Shown here: positions 26,663 to 35,485 of the stretch, one piece after another | Position numbering within the stretch: the first letter of the stretch is position 1 | Layout of the letters: each line of letters opens with the position of its first letter | Source of the DNA: Arcobacter venerupis | GTDB taxonomy: Bacteria > Campylobacterota > Campylobacteria > Campylobacterales > Arcobacteraceae | Direction of reading: 5' to 3' | Assembly: GCF_013201665.1 (NCBI RefSeq) | Contig: NZ_CP053840.1 | Coordinates: forward strand, 2,170,001 to 2,234,000 | DNA: 64,000 nucleotides | Notes under the pieces: model-generated | What the model saw: the letters and a program-made list of their open reading frames with translations, nothing else | What the model was told of the DNA's origin: nothing | Databases searched by the model: none | Translations under genes and position numbers: made by a program

Positions 26663-29215
26663 ATGAAGAAAACTTTCAAAAATTATATCTTTTCAAGACA
26701 AATAATTTTGGTTTCATTGATTTTTTTTATCTGCTTTATTTTTAGTACATACTTGCATACAACTCTTACCAAAAAAGAAGCATTACAACACTCAAAAGCA
26801 ATATCAAATCAAGTATTTTCTTCTATGTATCAAGTAATGAAAAAAGGCTGGGGTAAAGAGGATATTAAACTATTTACAAAATCTTTAGAAGATAATTTTG
26901 AAAGTAGCAACTATGAAATAAATCTTTATAGAGGGAATAAAGTAAGAGAACTTTTTGGTGATATTGATGAAAAAGCAAAAGATAGTACTTTAGTAGATAT
27001 TTTAAATGGTAAGATTGAAAAACTTGATAGTTTTGAAAATAATATTGTAAGAAATATCTTGCCATTAAAAGCAAAAAATGATTGTTTATCTTGTCACACA
27101 AATGCTCAAGTAGGAGATGTTTTAGGAGTTTTAGAAGTAACACAAGATCTTAACTCTATTTTTACAGAATCAAAATATCAATATATTTCTTTTTTCTTTA
27201 TTATTGTTCCTATATTTTATCTTCTTGCTTTTTTATCATCAAGATATACGACAAAACCTATTATAAGAAATTTAACTTTGTTTAATGAAAAAGTTAAAAA
27301 TATAAATTCAGTTCAAGACTTTAAAGCCTTTGATTCAAAAAATATAGATTTATATTTTAAAGAATTCAACCAAGTAGTACGCAATGTAGATTTAATGGCC
27401 AATAAGTTAAAAGCAGTTGCCGTTGATAAAGAGTTATTAGAGTTTGAAATAAGATTATTAGATAAATTTATTATTACTTCAGATGTTGTAAAAGATTGGA
27501 GAGAGTTTATTTGTGATTTATTAATAGAGATAAATAAAATCATGGAAACTTACAGTTTAATGACTATTTTTAGAGTTGGTGAAGACCAATTTGAAGTTGA
27601 TATTTTTTGGCTTGGAATGCCAAAAGAACATCAGAAAGAAGTTTTTGATGAATATATAAATAAAACAATTAGAGAATCTGATTATTTCAAAGAAATGACA
27701 GATTTTACAATTAAACATGTAATTGCAGATAGAAATAGATGTTTGAGTGAATTAGAAGAAGATAATATTGAATATCGTTCAAAATCTCTATTTTTAGATA
27801 GTCCAAAAATCGGGGGAATTGTTGGAATTGGGCTACAATCAGTTTTTGCTAGTGATCCCGTTAGATACATAGTAATTGACTCTATTTTAACAACAATGGC
27901 AAATCTTGTTGGTTCAGTAAAAGCTATTCATAAATATACACAAGATTTAGAATATTATGCGGCAAGGGATCCATTAACAGACCTTTTTAATCAAAGAGTT
28001 TTTAATGACATGATGAGTTATGAAATAAAAAGAGCAGCAAAACATGATTATCCATTTTCATTGATGGTTATAGATTGTGATAATTTCAAACCTATAAATG
28101 ATAATTTTGGTCATGCATTTGGAGATAAATTCTTACAAACAGTTGCAAATATTCTTGAAGATGAAAAAAGAGATGAAGATATAGTTGCTAGATATGGAGG
28201 AGATGAATTTACTATTATTCTTCCTGAATGTGATGAAAATGGAGCTTTAACTGTTGCAAATAGAATTTCAAAAAAAATTGAAAATGAAAAATTAATTGCC
28301 CCAGATGGAACAAAGGTTGGAATAACTATTTCTATTGGAATTTGTGTTTATCCAACTCACACTTTATCTCAACAAGATATGTTTGTTATTGCAGATGCAA
28401 TGATGTATCAAGTAAAAGAGGAAGGAAAAAACTCTATTAAAATTCCAAATGAACAAGATATTTCAGATATTTTAAAAACAAATCAAGAAAAATCTTCTTT
28501 GTTAATTAGAGCAATAGAAAATGATGAAATTCATCCATATTTCCAACCTATAAAACCAGCTAACTCAAAAAATGATCTTGTGATTCATGAACTATTAATG
28601 AGAATAAATCAAGATGGAAAAATAGTTTCAGCCTATGAATTTATAGAAATTGCAGAAGCTAGAGGACTTATTAATACCATGGATTTAATGGTTATTGAAA
28701 AAGCTTTCAAAGAGATTCAAAGAACTAAATATGAAGGAATTTTATTTATTAATTTATCTCCGAAATCTCTAATAATGGGAGATTTTATAAATAAAATAAA
28801 TGCTTTTGTTTTGAAATATGACATTAAAAAAGAAAAAATAGTATTTGAAATCACAGAAAGAGAGACTGTAAAAAACTTCTCTTTATTAGAAAAATTTGTG
28901 CATAATCTAAAAGCAGATGGATACAAATTTGCCATAGATGATTTTGGTTCAGGATTCTCATCATTTCACTATATTAAAAAATTCCCTATTGATTATGTAA
29001 AAATTGATGGTGATTTTATTATAAATATAAATAAAGATGAAAAAGATAGAGCTTTTGTAAATAGTATTGTAACTTTAGCAAAAGAGTTAAAAATACATAC
29101 TATTGCAGAATTTGTTGAAAATGAAGAGATAGTTGAAGTTCTAAATGATTTAGAAATCGACTATTATCAAGGTTTCCATATTGGAAAACCAAGTAACAAG
29201 TTTATCTCTTTATAG
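26663..29215 (+). CDS. Membrane sensor with a CxxCH haem motif, GGDEF and EAL domains
   Basis: An 850-residue protein. A first membrane helix (about 13-32) precedes a periplasmic domain of about 140 residues ending in NDCLSCHTN. CLSCH at 141-145 is a c-type haem attachment motif. A second helix (175-193) and a HAMP-like linker follow. A cytoplasmic region with GAF-like character precedes GGDEF (RYGGDEF at 510-516) and then EAL, in the variant form ELL at 643-645, with DDFGSGFSS and KIDGDF. The domain layout suggests a sensor of redox state or a gas such as NO or O2 that controls cyclic di-GMP. Both catalytic cores look intact, so synthesis, breakdown or both are possible. Confidence 0.85.
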   Translation: MKKTFKNYIFSRQIILVSLIFFICFIFSTYLHTTLTKKEALQHSKAISNQVFSSMYQVMKKGWGKEDIKLFTKSLEDNFESSNYEINLYRGNKVRELFGDIDEKAKDSTLVDILNGKIEKLDSFENNIVRNILPLKAKNDCLSCHTNAQVGDVLGVLEVTQDLNSIFTESKYQYISFFFIIVPIFYLLAFLSSRYTTKPIIRNLTLFNEKVKNINSVQDFKAFDSKNIDLYFKEFNQVVRNVDLMANKLKAVAVDKELLEFEIRLLDKFIITSDVVKDWREFICDLLIEINKIMETYSLMTIFRVGEDQFEVDIFWLGMPKEHQKEVFDEYINKTIRESDYFKEMTDFTIKHVIADRNRCLSELEEDNIEYRSKSLFLDSPKIGGIVGIGLQSVFASDPVRYIVIDSILTTMANLVGSVKAIHKYTQDLEYYAARDPLTDLFNQRVFNDMMSYEIKRAAKHDYPFSLMVIDCDNFKPINDNFGHAFGDKFLQTVANILEDEKRDEDIVARYGGDEFTIILPECDENGALTVANRISKKIENEKLIAPDGTKVGITISIGICVYPTHTLSQQDMFVIADAMMYQVKEEGKNSIKIPNEQDISDILKTNQEKSSLLIRAIENDEIHPYFQPIKPANSKNDLVIHELLMRINQDGKIVSAYEFIEIAEARGLINTMDLMVIEKAFKEIQRTKYEGILFINLSPKSLIMGDFINKINAFVLKYDIKKEKIVFEITERETVKNFSLLEKFVHNLKADGYKFAIDDFGSGFSSFHYIKKFPIDYVKIDGDFIININKDEKDRAFVNSIVTLAKELKIHTIAEFVENEEIVEVLNDLEIDYYQGFHIGKPSNKFISL

Positions 29216-29225
29216 AGATAAACTT
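29198..29225. terminator. Bidirectional terminator between the sensor and the SagB-like gene
   Basis: AAGTTTATCTCT/AGAGATAAACTT, a perfect 12 bp stem with a 4-base loop between two convergent genes. Confidence 0.75.
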
Positions 29226-30535
29226 TAGTTTCCAATGGCTAATGCGTATAAAACCATTGTATTTTCTTCTATAAACTCACAAACTTCATCGTCATAATAA
29301 GCCCCTATTCCACTACAACCAATATCTAAATAGTTTGAAGCAATATAAAGTCTATGTCCAATAACTCCAGCTTTTTGATAAAGTTCTTGGTAGTTTTTAC
29401 CTTTTGATGTTAAGAAAAACGTAACTGCGCTAGATGTTCCTAAATCTTGCTCTAAACATAAATATCCTGCTTTTGAGTTAAAATCACCAGTTCTAAGTAG
29501 TTCACCATTTTTATAAAGTCCTAAAATATAACCCTCAACTCTATTTATAGTGTAATAAATATCAACTTGCTCATCACAATCACTTTTTATTGCTTGATTT
29601 ACAACATTCATTATTGATTCAAATTGAAGTTTTGAAATACTTTGTTTTGTGAACTCTCGGATTGATCTTCTTTTAAAAATTGTATCTTGAAGCTTTTGTT
29701 TTTGAAAATTAAAAATAGCACTTTTTTCTTGGGCTTTTTTATCTGTTATTTCTAAACTATCTTGATAAGCCATTTCAACTAGCTTGTTTTTTTCAAAAAA
29801 CGAGATATTCTCTTCTATATAACTAGCTCCATCTAAAGTAGGAAGCAACATAGAAAAACTCACTTTCTTATTATTTTGTTTTTCCCCAGCAATTACAATA
29901 GAAGTAAAAAATTCTTTTTCATCAAAAGAAAAGAACTCATTTAATTTTTCTTTAGAAAAATCATATATTACTTCAAACTCTTTATTAAATAAATATGAAC
30001 TAGCTTCAATCGTTCCAATTAAATGTCCAGCATCCAATAAACAATATCTAAATGCCCTATTTTTATATTTCCATGATGACCTAAAATATAAAGATGAAAC
30101 AAAAAATATAAACCCATCAATACTGTATGATAATTCTAAAAGTTCTTCTATTCCCTCATTATTTTCTAGTTTTTGTAATAATACTGCGCTTGAACTTGCC
30201 ACTTCTAAGTGATAAATTCCATCTTCAAAACCATCTACATTTCGCACTTGAAAATAGAGTTCATTTGGATATAAAGCACCAGCACTTGGATTTACTCTTA
30301 AATAGTATTCCACACCTGGGTAGGTTTTTTTAGCACTAATTCCACTAATTAAATATAAAAAATTATAGTTATCATTTTGAGAAAGTAATGGAATTCGTGT
30401 ATATTCTTTGGGATAAAATTTGAATTTATTTGGAGGATTATTCCAATTTACTCTATTTGGATTTACTCTGATTGAATTGTATGAATGTTTTGTGTTTTGG
30501 TGGTAATTATTTAAAGGTATTAACATAAAGTTCAA
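29225..30535 (-). CDS. SagB-type nitroreductase-fold oxidoreductase (two domains)
   Basis: A 436-residue protein with two nitroreductase-like halves. The first has SAGALYPNELYFQV and LLDAGHLIGTIEASSYLF, the SagB/ThcOx pattern. The second begins RRSIREFTKQSISKLQFESIM and ends with a SGIGAYYDDEV segment. Family members use FMN. Some oxidise azoline rings in peptides, but many stand-alone members have no known role. No peptide precursor or YcaO gene is nearby, so a peptide-modifying function is unsupported here. It lies 3 bp after a small outer-membrane-protein gene on the same strand and may share its transcript. Confidence 0.75.
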   Translation of the reverse strand: MNFMLIPLNNYHQNTKHSYNSIRVNPNRVNWNNPPNKFKFYPKEYTRIPLLSQNDNYNFLYLISGISAKKTYPGVEYYLRVNPSAGALYPNELYFQVRNVDGFEDGIYHLEVASSSAVLLQKLENNEGIEELLELSYSIDGFIFFVSSLYFRSSWKYKNRAFRYCLLDAGHLIGTIEASSYLFNKEFEVIYDFSKEKLNEFFSFDEKEFFTSIVIAGEKQNNKKVSFSMLLPTLDGASYIEENISFFEKNKLVEMAYQDSLEITDKKAQEKSAIFNFQKQKLQDTIFKRRSIREFTKQSISKLQFESIMNVVNQAIKSDCDEQVDIYYTINRVEGYILGLYKNGELLRTGDFNSKAGYLCLEQDLGTSSAVTFFLTSKGKNYQELYQKAGVIGHRLYIASNYLDIGCSGIGAYYDDEVCEFIEENTMVLYALAIGN

Positions 30536-30538
30536 CTA

Positions 30539-31021
30539 TTAAAAGTTGAACTTTACAGCAAGATTTGATGTATCATAATCATAATCTCTTGGTGAATCAT
30601 TCATTGTAACTGTTTTATAACTTCCTTCAATTGCTACATTTGAAGTAAGCCTATATTCCAACGCTCCACCATAACCAAGACCAGTAGCAGTATCATTATC
30701 AACAGTTTGAGCAACGCCTGTTCCTATTGCAAAACCAGTTAAGTTATCAATTATTTCGTAACCTGCTCTTAAATCAAGATCAACACTGATTGCTTCAACT
30801 CCATTTTTTACATTACCATAAGATAAACTATTCCCAAAACCTAAAATAATTCCATTATCTAATCTTGTATTTGATGTATAACCAATACCATATTGTGTGT
30901 AAGTTGTACCTTTTAATTTAGCAGAACTTGCACCAATTGATGCTTTTGTATCAAATTCACTTGCAATTAATACAGATGAAAAACCCGCTATTAATGAAAT
31001 TACTAACAAACTTTTTTTCAT
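30539..31021 (-). CDS. Small outer-membrane beta-barrel protein
   Basis: A 160-residue protein with a signal peptide (MKKSLLVISLIAGFSSVLIA), alternating beta-strand pattern and the C-terminal LAVKFNF ending in Phe. The size fits an 8-stranded barrel of the OmpW/OmpX or Opa-like sort. The function is unknown. It lies 6 bp after a small membrane-protein gene. Confidence 0.7.
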   Translation of the reverse strand: MKKSLLVISLIAGFSSVLIASEFDTKASIGASSAKLKGTTYTQYGIGYTSNTRLDNGIILGFGNSLSYGNVKNGVEAISVDLDLRAGYEIIDNLTGFAIGTGVAQTVDNDTATGLGYGGALEYRLTSNVAIEGSYKTVTMNDSPRDYDYDTSNLAVKFNF

Positions 31022-31027
31022 TATTTT

Positions 31028-31246
31028 TTATTCCTTTAATTTTTTATTACCATCAACGTTTGATTGTTCTTGTGTTCCTACATAATCAGTTGGAATAGAA
31101 GTGCTTTTTAAATAAGCAAAAATTCCACCAACAATTAACAATAAAATCACTACAAGTCTTATTGTATTTCTTTTTTGTTTTGATTCATTTCCATTATAAT
31201 CATCAATTTTTTCTAAACTTGGTTCACCCTTATTTAATTTACTCAT
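31028..31246 (-). CDS. Small single-pass membrane protein
   Basis: A 72-residue protein: polar N-terminus with KQKRN, one hydrophobic helix (about 29-47, LVVILLLIVGGIFAYL), and a polar tail predicted outside. A strong AAGGAGTTCTT ribosome-binding site precedes the ATG. It is the first gene of a short run with the outer-membrane protein. No family recognised. Confidence 0.6.
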   Translation of the reverse strand: MSKLNKGEPSLEKIDDYNGNESKQKRNTIRLVVILLLIVGGIFAYLKSTSIPTDYVGTQEQSNVDGNKKLKE

Positions 31247-31388
31247 AAGAACTCCTTTATCTTTTTATAACTATAACTAATCTAAACTTAATCCCTATAC
31301 CATAACTTAAAGTTATATTAAATAGAGTATAAACTTATTAATTCTAACTACTATATTTTTATTCTATTGTTTAAAAAAACTAATATTA

Positions 31389-31856
31389 TCAAACTGTAAC
31401 TTTATATATCTTTGCACTTAATAATTTTTCTAAATCTACTGGTTTAACCTCAATATCAAGACCACGTTTACCACCACTAATAAAGATAGTTTCAAAGCTT
31501 TTAACACTTTGGTCAAGAACTGTTTTTAATCTCTTTTTTTGCCCCAAAGGTGAGATTCCACCCAATAAATAACCAGTTACTTTTTGTGCTTCATCTTTAT
31601 TTGCCATTACAGCTTTTTTAACACCAAAAGCAGCAGCCACATCTTTTAATGAAAGCTGATTTGAAACAGGTAAAACACAAACTGCTAACTCTTTTGGAGC
31701 GAGTTCCACAAGTAGAGTTTTATAAACTTGATTAGCATCTAAACCTAATTTTTCTACCGCTTCATCACCAAAATTTGTGCAAGCTGGGTCGTGGTCATAT
31801 TTATGTATTTTAAAATCACATTTGTTTTTTTTAAGTAAATCAATTGCTGGTGTCAT
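31389..31856 (-). CDS. ybaK: YbaK-type aminoacyl-tRNA deacylase
   Basis: A 155-residue protein of the YbaK/EbsC family. It has [12 protein letters not shown] near the start, VYKTLLVEL with the conserved Lys, and [16 protein letters not shown], the family motif. YbaK removes Cys wrongly attached to tRNA(Pro). It overlaps the end of the alkC-like gene by 17 bp and is probably translated with it. Confidence 0.9.
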   Translation of the reverse strand: MTPAIDLLKKNKCDFKIHKYDHDPACTNFGDEAVEKLGLDANQVYKTLLVELAPKELAVCVLPVSNQLSLKDVAAAFGVKKAVMANKDEAQKVTGYLLGGISPLGQKKRLKTVLDQSVKSFETIFISGGKRGLDIEVKPVDLEKLLSAKIYKVTV

Positions 31857-32925
31857 TTAAATAAAATTCCTCTTTTAAAACTTCAACACCATTTATCAAA
31901 ATAGCAATAAAATGCTTTCCTAAATAGTGTTTTCGTGTTGTCATATTTTTAAAACTCTGTTTTTTTGTAAACTTTTTTGAAGATGATTTTATCTCATTTT
32001 GGCTTATCATAAAAACTTTTTTATTATGGATATTATTTGATTTTAGATAATAAATTACATATTCAACTCTAATATTTCCAATAATCTCATTTGAATTTAT
32101 CTCAAATGAAAAAGTCAAATTTTCATCTACATTTACACTTTTATCATAACAAAAATTTGTGAGATTTATATGATGTGATTTAGAGAAATCAAACAAGTCC
32201 AAAATCTGCTTATCACCTTTTTTTAGAAGTGTTCGAGATGCGTGTTTACAAATCCAATCCAGCTCTTTTGTGCTTCCAAGATTTTCTTTTACAAACTCTA
32301 TTACAAGTTCTGGATTGTCTTTTGAAATATCATTTAGATTATTTGCAACAGATTTCCTCACATATAAACTTTTGTCATTTTTTAGAAGCTCTAAAATTTC
32401 TAAAACTTTTGAAGGATTTTGTTTAAATTTTGGCAAAGCCACAGCCCAAGGAAGTCTTGGACGACAGCCTTCTGATGAGAGTCTGCGTAAATGTTCATTT
32501 GAACTTTGACTCCAAAGTTTCATTTGATCCATAGTTTCTTCTTCATACTTTAGAATAAACTGCCGAATAGCAAACTCACTACTAGAATCTTGTGTGAAAA
32601 CTTCCAAAGCATTTAAAGACTCTTCTAAATCATCAAGGCCAAAAACCTCAACAAAATCTTGAAAAACCATAGCTTCAAGGCCACCAAAATCTTTTTTCAC
32701 CTCTTTTAAAATCTCAACTTGTTTTTTGTATGTAAGAGGTAAATATTTATTTAAAGTAAGAGCAATATGTCTCATTCTGGCTTTTAGTTCTAACTCTTCC
32801 CAAGAAGCATCAAAAATAGAGTTTATAAAATTTTCTTTTTCGAAGTTTGAGTAAGTCAAAGAAAGTTTATTTGCAAGTTTTTCAATAAACTCTTTTGAAT
32901 ATAAATTTTTTAGTTGTTCTGCCAT
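31840..32925 (-). CDS. DNA alkylation repair protein, AlkC type
   Basis: A 361-residue HEAT-repeat protein. The stretch [19 protein letters not shown] is the family hallmark of AlkC-type alkylpurine DNA glycosylases. HEAT-like helices fill residues 1-245. The last ~110 residues are beta-rich with an Ig-like look ([20 protein letters not shown]), as in part of the family. It likely removes 3-methyladenine or 3-methylcytosine from DNA. It sits 7 bp after the RhuM-like gene and overlaps ybaK. Confidence 0.85.
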   Translation of the reverse strand: MAEQLKNLYSKEFIEKLANKLSLTYSNFEKENFINSIFDASWEELELKARMRHIALTLNKYLPLTYKKQVEILKEVKKDFGGLEAMVFQDFVEVFGLDDLEESLNALEVFTQDSSSEFAIRQFILKYEEETMDQMKLWSQSSNEHLRRLSSEGCRPRLPWAVALPKFKQNPSKVLEILELLKNDKSLYVRKSVANNLNDISKDNPELVIEFVKENLGSTKELDWICKHASRTLLKKGDKQILDLFDFSKSHHINLTNFCYDKSVNVDENLTFSFEINSNEIIGNIRVEYVIYYLKSNNIHNKKVFMISQNEIKSSSKKFTKKQSFKNMTTRKHYLGKHFIAILINGVEVLKEEFYLNDTSN

Positions 32926-32932
32926 GTTATTC

Positions 32933-33799
32933 CTAATTAAGTTTTTTTATTAATTCATCAATATCAAGGTTTATCTTTGAAAAAGCAAACCATCTTTTAC
33001 CAAGATCTTTGATACTTGCACCTATATGAAAAATCTCTTTTTTATCAATTATCAAAAACCTATCATGTGCATTTTGAAAATTTTTTAAAGTAATATTATC
33101 ATACTGTTTTGAATACTTTTCAAAATCTAGTTTGAGTTGCTTTGAAATTGTATTTGTAAATATTGTCACTTTTATATGTGGAGTTTTTGAAAAAAGAGTC
33201 AAAGTTGTATCATCAATGTAATTATCAATAAGTATTATCTCATCTTTTGCTTTTTTTATTAAATCAGATACAAAACTATAAGCATCATAAACTTGCCCAT
33301 CAAAAAAAATACCTTCTTTGATTTTCAAACTATTATCTTCAAATTTAACTGAGATATTATCAATTTTATTTTTTAAGATATTCACATCTTTTTCTAAAGA
33401 AACAAACCTTTCATTTGTGATTTTATCGCTATTTATTACATAAGCATTTTGAATATAATTTTTTAGAATCGTGGTTGCCCATTGACGGAATTTAATTGCT
33501 TTAACAGAATTAGTTCTATAACCAACAGCGAGAATAATATCTAAATTATAATGTTCAACATTTCTAAGAACATCTCTATCTCCTTCTTTTTGAACTATTT
33601 CCAAAATGGAAACAGTTGAAAATTGATTTAATTCATTGTCTTTATAAATATTTTTTATATGTTTAGAAATAGCTGGAATATTTACTCCAAAAACTTCTGA
33701 TATTTGTTTTTGTGTAAGCCAAATTGTCTCTTCATTTACTGAAACTTTTAGTTCCAATTCACCATCATTATAAACTACAATATTAGATATATTATTCAT
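32933..33799 (-). CDS. RhuM-family protein with a PLD-like C-terminus
   Basis: A 288-residue protein. Residues 1-120 match the RhuM family: ETIWLTQKQISEVFGVNIPA (a helix-turn-helix-like segment) and NLDIILAVGYRTNSVKAIKF, followed by RQWATTILKNY. A coiled linker follows, then IDNYIDDTTLTLFS and AHDRFLIIDKKEIFHIGASI, which resembles one half of a phospholipase-D-like domain with an HDRFLIID motif. RhuM proteins are common in mobile and accessory regions, and their function is unknown. The C-terminal PLD-like part suggests a nucleic-acid role, but this is inference. Confidence 0.75.
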   Translation of the reverse strand: MNNISNIVVYNDGELELKVSVNEETIWLTQKQISEVFGVNIPAISKHIKNIYKDNELNQFSTVSILEIVQKEGDRDVLRNVEHYNLDIILAVGYRTNSVKAIKFRQWATTILKNYIQNAYVINSDKITNERFVSLEKDVNILKNKIDNISVKFEDNSLKIKEGIFFDGQVYDAYSFVSDLIKKAKDEIILIDNYIDDTTLTLFSKTPHIKVTIFTNTISKQLKLDFEKYSKQYDNITLKNFQNAHDRFLIIDKKEIFHIGASIKDLGKRWFAFSKINLDIDELIKKLN

Positions 33800-33972
33800 A
33801 AAAATACCTTTTGAAATTAATTGATTTTGAACTATATCGTAAAAGATAATTTTGGGTTTAAAATATTACAGATTGTTATGTTTTGTTAGATTTTAAGATC
33901 TATATTCATTTTATTATTTTAAGGGTGTTTTATATAGAATGTATATTAAGAAAATTATTATAGGATTTGTAA

Positions 33973-34503
33973 ATGACTGAAGGAGTTAATGCAGTTGGTG
34001 TAGCTAGTAGTTGGATTCCTGTTATTGGTACATTAAGTGGTGCAATTGTAGGATTTCTAGCCTCGTTCACTACATCTTGGTGGAATAATAAACAACTACT
34101 TATTAAAAGTAAAGAAGAGCGTAAAAGAGAAAAGTTAGAAGATGCATATAAAACATTAATTGCAATTGATAAAGATTATAAAGAATTATTGGGTCAGATT
34201 ATAAACAATATCCATCATAATAAAGACATAATAGTAAATTCTCATACTGAAATTCCGCCATTAATCAAGTTTGAAATGCTTGTAGCTTTATATTTACCTC
34301 AATTAAATGTAGGCTGGCAAAAACTTATAAAATCTAAAGATGAATTTAGTGAGGAATATGCAAAAGTAATAGGAGAAAATTTTCAAACTAAACCATTGAA
34401 ATTGAAACAAGAACTTACCATTAAATTTTTGTGTTTACATGGAAATATAATACAAAACATCACCTCATTACAAAAAGAAGTTGCAACGATAATAAAACCA
34501 TAA
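33973..34503 (+). CDS. Unknown membrane-anchored protein
   Basis: A 176-residue protein with an N-terminal Gly-rich hydrophobic helix (about 13-37, SWIPVIGTLSGAIVGFLASF), then a charged helical region (KSKEERKREKLEDAYKTL) and a mostly helical rest. AGGATTTGTAA precedes the ATG. It is divergent from the RhuM-like gene and next to repeat copy B. It resembles small accessory proteins found near defence genes, but no family is recognised. Confidence 0.6.
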   Translation: MTEGVNAVGVASSWIPVIGTLSGAIVGFLASFTTSWWNNKQLLIKSKEERKREKLEDAYKTLIAIDKDYKELLGQIINNIHHNKDIIVNSHTEIPPLIKFEMLVALYLPQLNVGWQKLIKSKDEFSEEYAKVIGENFQTKPLKLKQELTIKFLCLHGNIIQNITSLQKEVATIIKP

Positions 34504-34620
34504 ATTTTAAAAATTGAGAGAACAAAATGCTAATTTTTATTTATTAATAAAAATCTCTTATTTAAATATTATTGCAACTTTAATTCATTTCTAAAAATAT
34601 CTAAATATATTCGATTCTTC
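34504..34620. other. Spacer before repeat copy B
   Basis: AT-rich spacer between the unknown membrane protein and repeat copy B. Nothing recognised. Confidence 0.3.
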
Positions 34621-34740
34621 TCACTTTGTATGGACAAAGTAAGCAAAACCACCAACGGCTTCGAAGCCCTTTGGTTCCTTCACTTATTGTTTTATCTTTT
34701 CTGTCTTGCCTGTGTTTACACTCTCTTTGAGAAAACTCGT

Positions 34741-34769
34741 AAATAAATGTGCATTTAGCACATTTATTT
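34741..34769 (+). repeat. Variable stem-loop in repeat copy B (12 bp stem, loop ATTTA)
   Basis: Perfect stem AAATAAATGTGC/GCACATTTATTT with loop ATTTA. The flanks AAAACTCGT and CTCAAACAGT are shared with the copy A module, whose stem sequence is different. Confidence 0.7.
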
Positions 34770-34996
34770 ACTCAAACAGTTGCAAGCCTTTTCGAAAAGA
34801 GAAAACAAACGTTCAGCTTCTGCAAATGTTGAAATATGGGATAAGGACATTTGCATTTTTGATTTTCTTTATTCTGAATTTCTTATAAACTCAATTTAAA
34901 AAAGATAGTTTGAACACTCGGGATTTATTCTGCCTTTGATGAAGCTAAGATTTTAGGCTTTTTTTTCGGTGAAAAGTGAGGACTGTTTGAGGAGAG

Positions 34997-35017
34997 AAAA
35001 GTGCTAAATGCACTTTT
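34997..35017 (-). repeat. Variable stem-loop in repeat copy B (8 bp stem, loop ATTTA on the minus strand)
   Basis: Stem AAAAGTGC/GCACTTTT with loop TAAAT, which is ATTTA on the minus strand. Flanks GAGGACTGTTTGAG and CGAGTTCCGC are the reverse complement of the other module type. Confidence 0.7.
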
Positions 35018-35223
35018 TCGACGAGTTCCGCAACGCAGAAAAAAAAGACTAAAATCTTAGGAAGCTTTGCCTTCATCAATTTGGCAGTCTTTTTTGCTTA
35101 CTTTTTTGAGACCAAAAAGTAAGAAAAAGCGGAAACTTTCAAGTTTTCAAGAGAGCATATTAAAACATCCTAAAACACTATTTTCCTCTCAATCTCAGTC
35201 ACATTGAAATACTATATATTTTC

Positions 35224-35358
35224 TCACTTTTGTATTATCGAAGAAAAGATAAGATTTACATCCTTTTTTGTTTTAAACTCTTTCTCTTTTGTTTTATTTC
35301 CTACTTTTAAAGTAAATAATAAACTTACAAAAATGAATAATATAAATAAAGTTCTCAT
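35224..35358 (-). CDS. Possible small membrane or secreted protein (44 residues)
   Basis: A short frame with a very good ribosome-binding site (AAAAGGAGTAAAA before ATG) and a TATAAT box just upstream. The product has a hydrophobic N-terminus (MRTLFILFIFVSLLFTL) like a signal anchor, then a Lys-rich tail. Leader-peptide-like or small-protein function cannot be told. Length alone would not support it; the translation and promoter signals do. Confidence 0.45.
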   Translation of the reverse strand: MRTLFILFIFVSLLFTLKVGNKTKEKEFKTKKDVNLIFSSIIQK

Positions 35359-35485
35359 TTTTACTCCTTTTTTAAATTATAAAATTTAAAAAGGGTTTTG
35401 TCTTTTTATTATGTTTGAATATATTTATCAAATCGTGCTATTATGTTTATACTATCTTGCTAATTCATAATTTTCTACTTAAAAA

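Larger units (their letters stand above)
34621..35123 (+). repeat. Structured non-coding repeat, copy B (inverse of copy A at 1603-2127)
   Basis: The 503 bp segment is bounded by the hairpin ACTTTGT/ACAAAGT at 34623-34640 and CTTACTTTTT/AAAAAGTAAG at 35097-35123. It is collinear with copy A read on the other strand. The first shared block (34643-34678, centre GGCTTCGAAGCC) differs from copy A by one gap. Others are the stem-loop at 34741-34769, a block around AACGTTCAGCTTCTGCA at 34808, AAAAAAGATAGTTTGAAC at 34898, the stem-loop at 34997-35017 and AGCTTTGCCTTCATCAATTTG at 35062. No open frame is shared between the copies. About 32.5 kb, including the aromatic island, lies between the two inverted copies. 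Confidence 0.8.

Noticed and set aside
29225-30535. SagB-like gene as part of a thiazole/oxazole-modified peptide cluster
   Set aside because: No YcaO cyclodehydratase, precursor peptide or exporter is nearby.
34706-34888. 60-codon frame inside repeat copy B
   Set aside because: It runs through the stem-loop and conserved blocks of the repeat, and copy A does not keep the frame; the element looks non-coding.
35204-35389. 61-codon plus-strand frame opposite the 44-residue candidate
   Set aside because: No ribosome-binding site; the minus-strand frame has far better signals.
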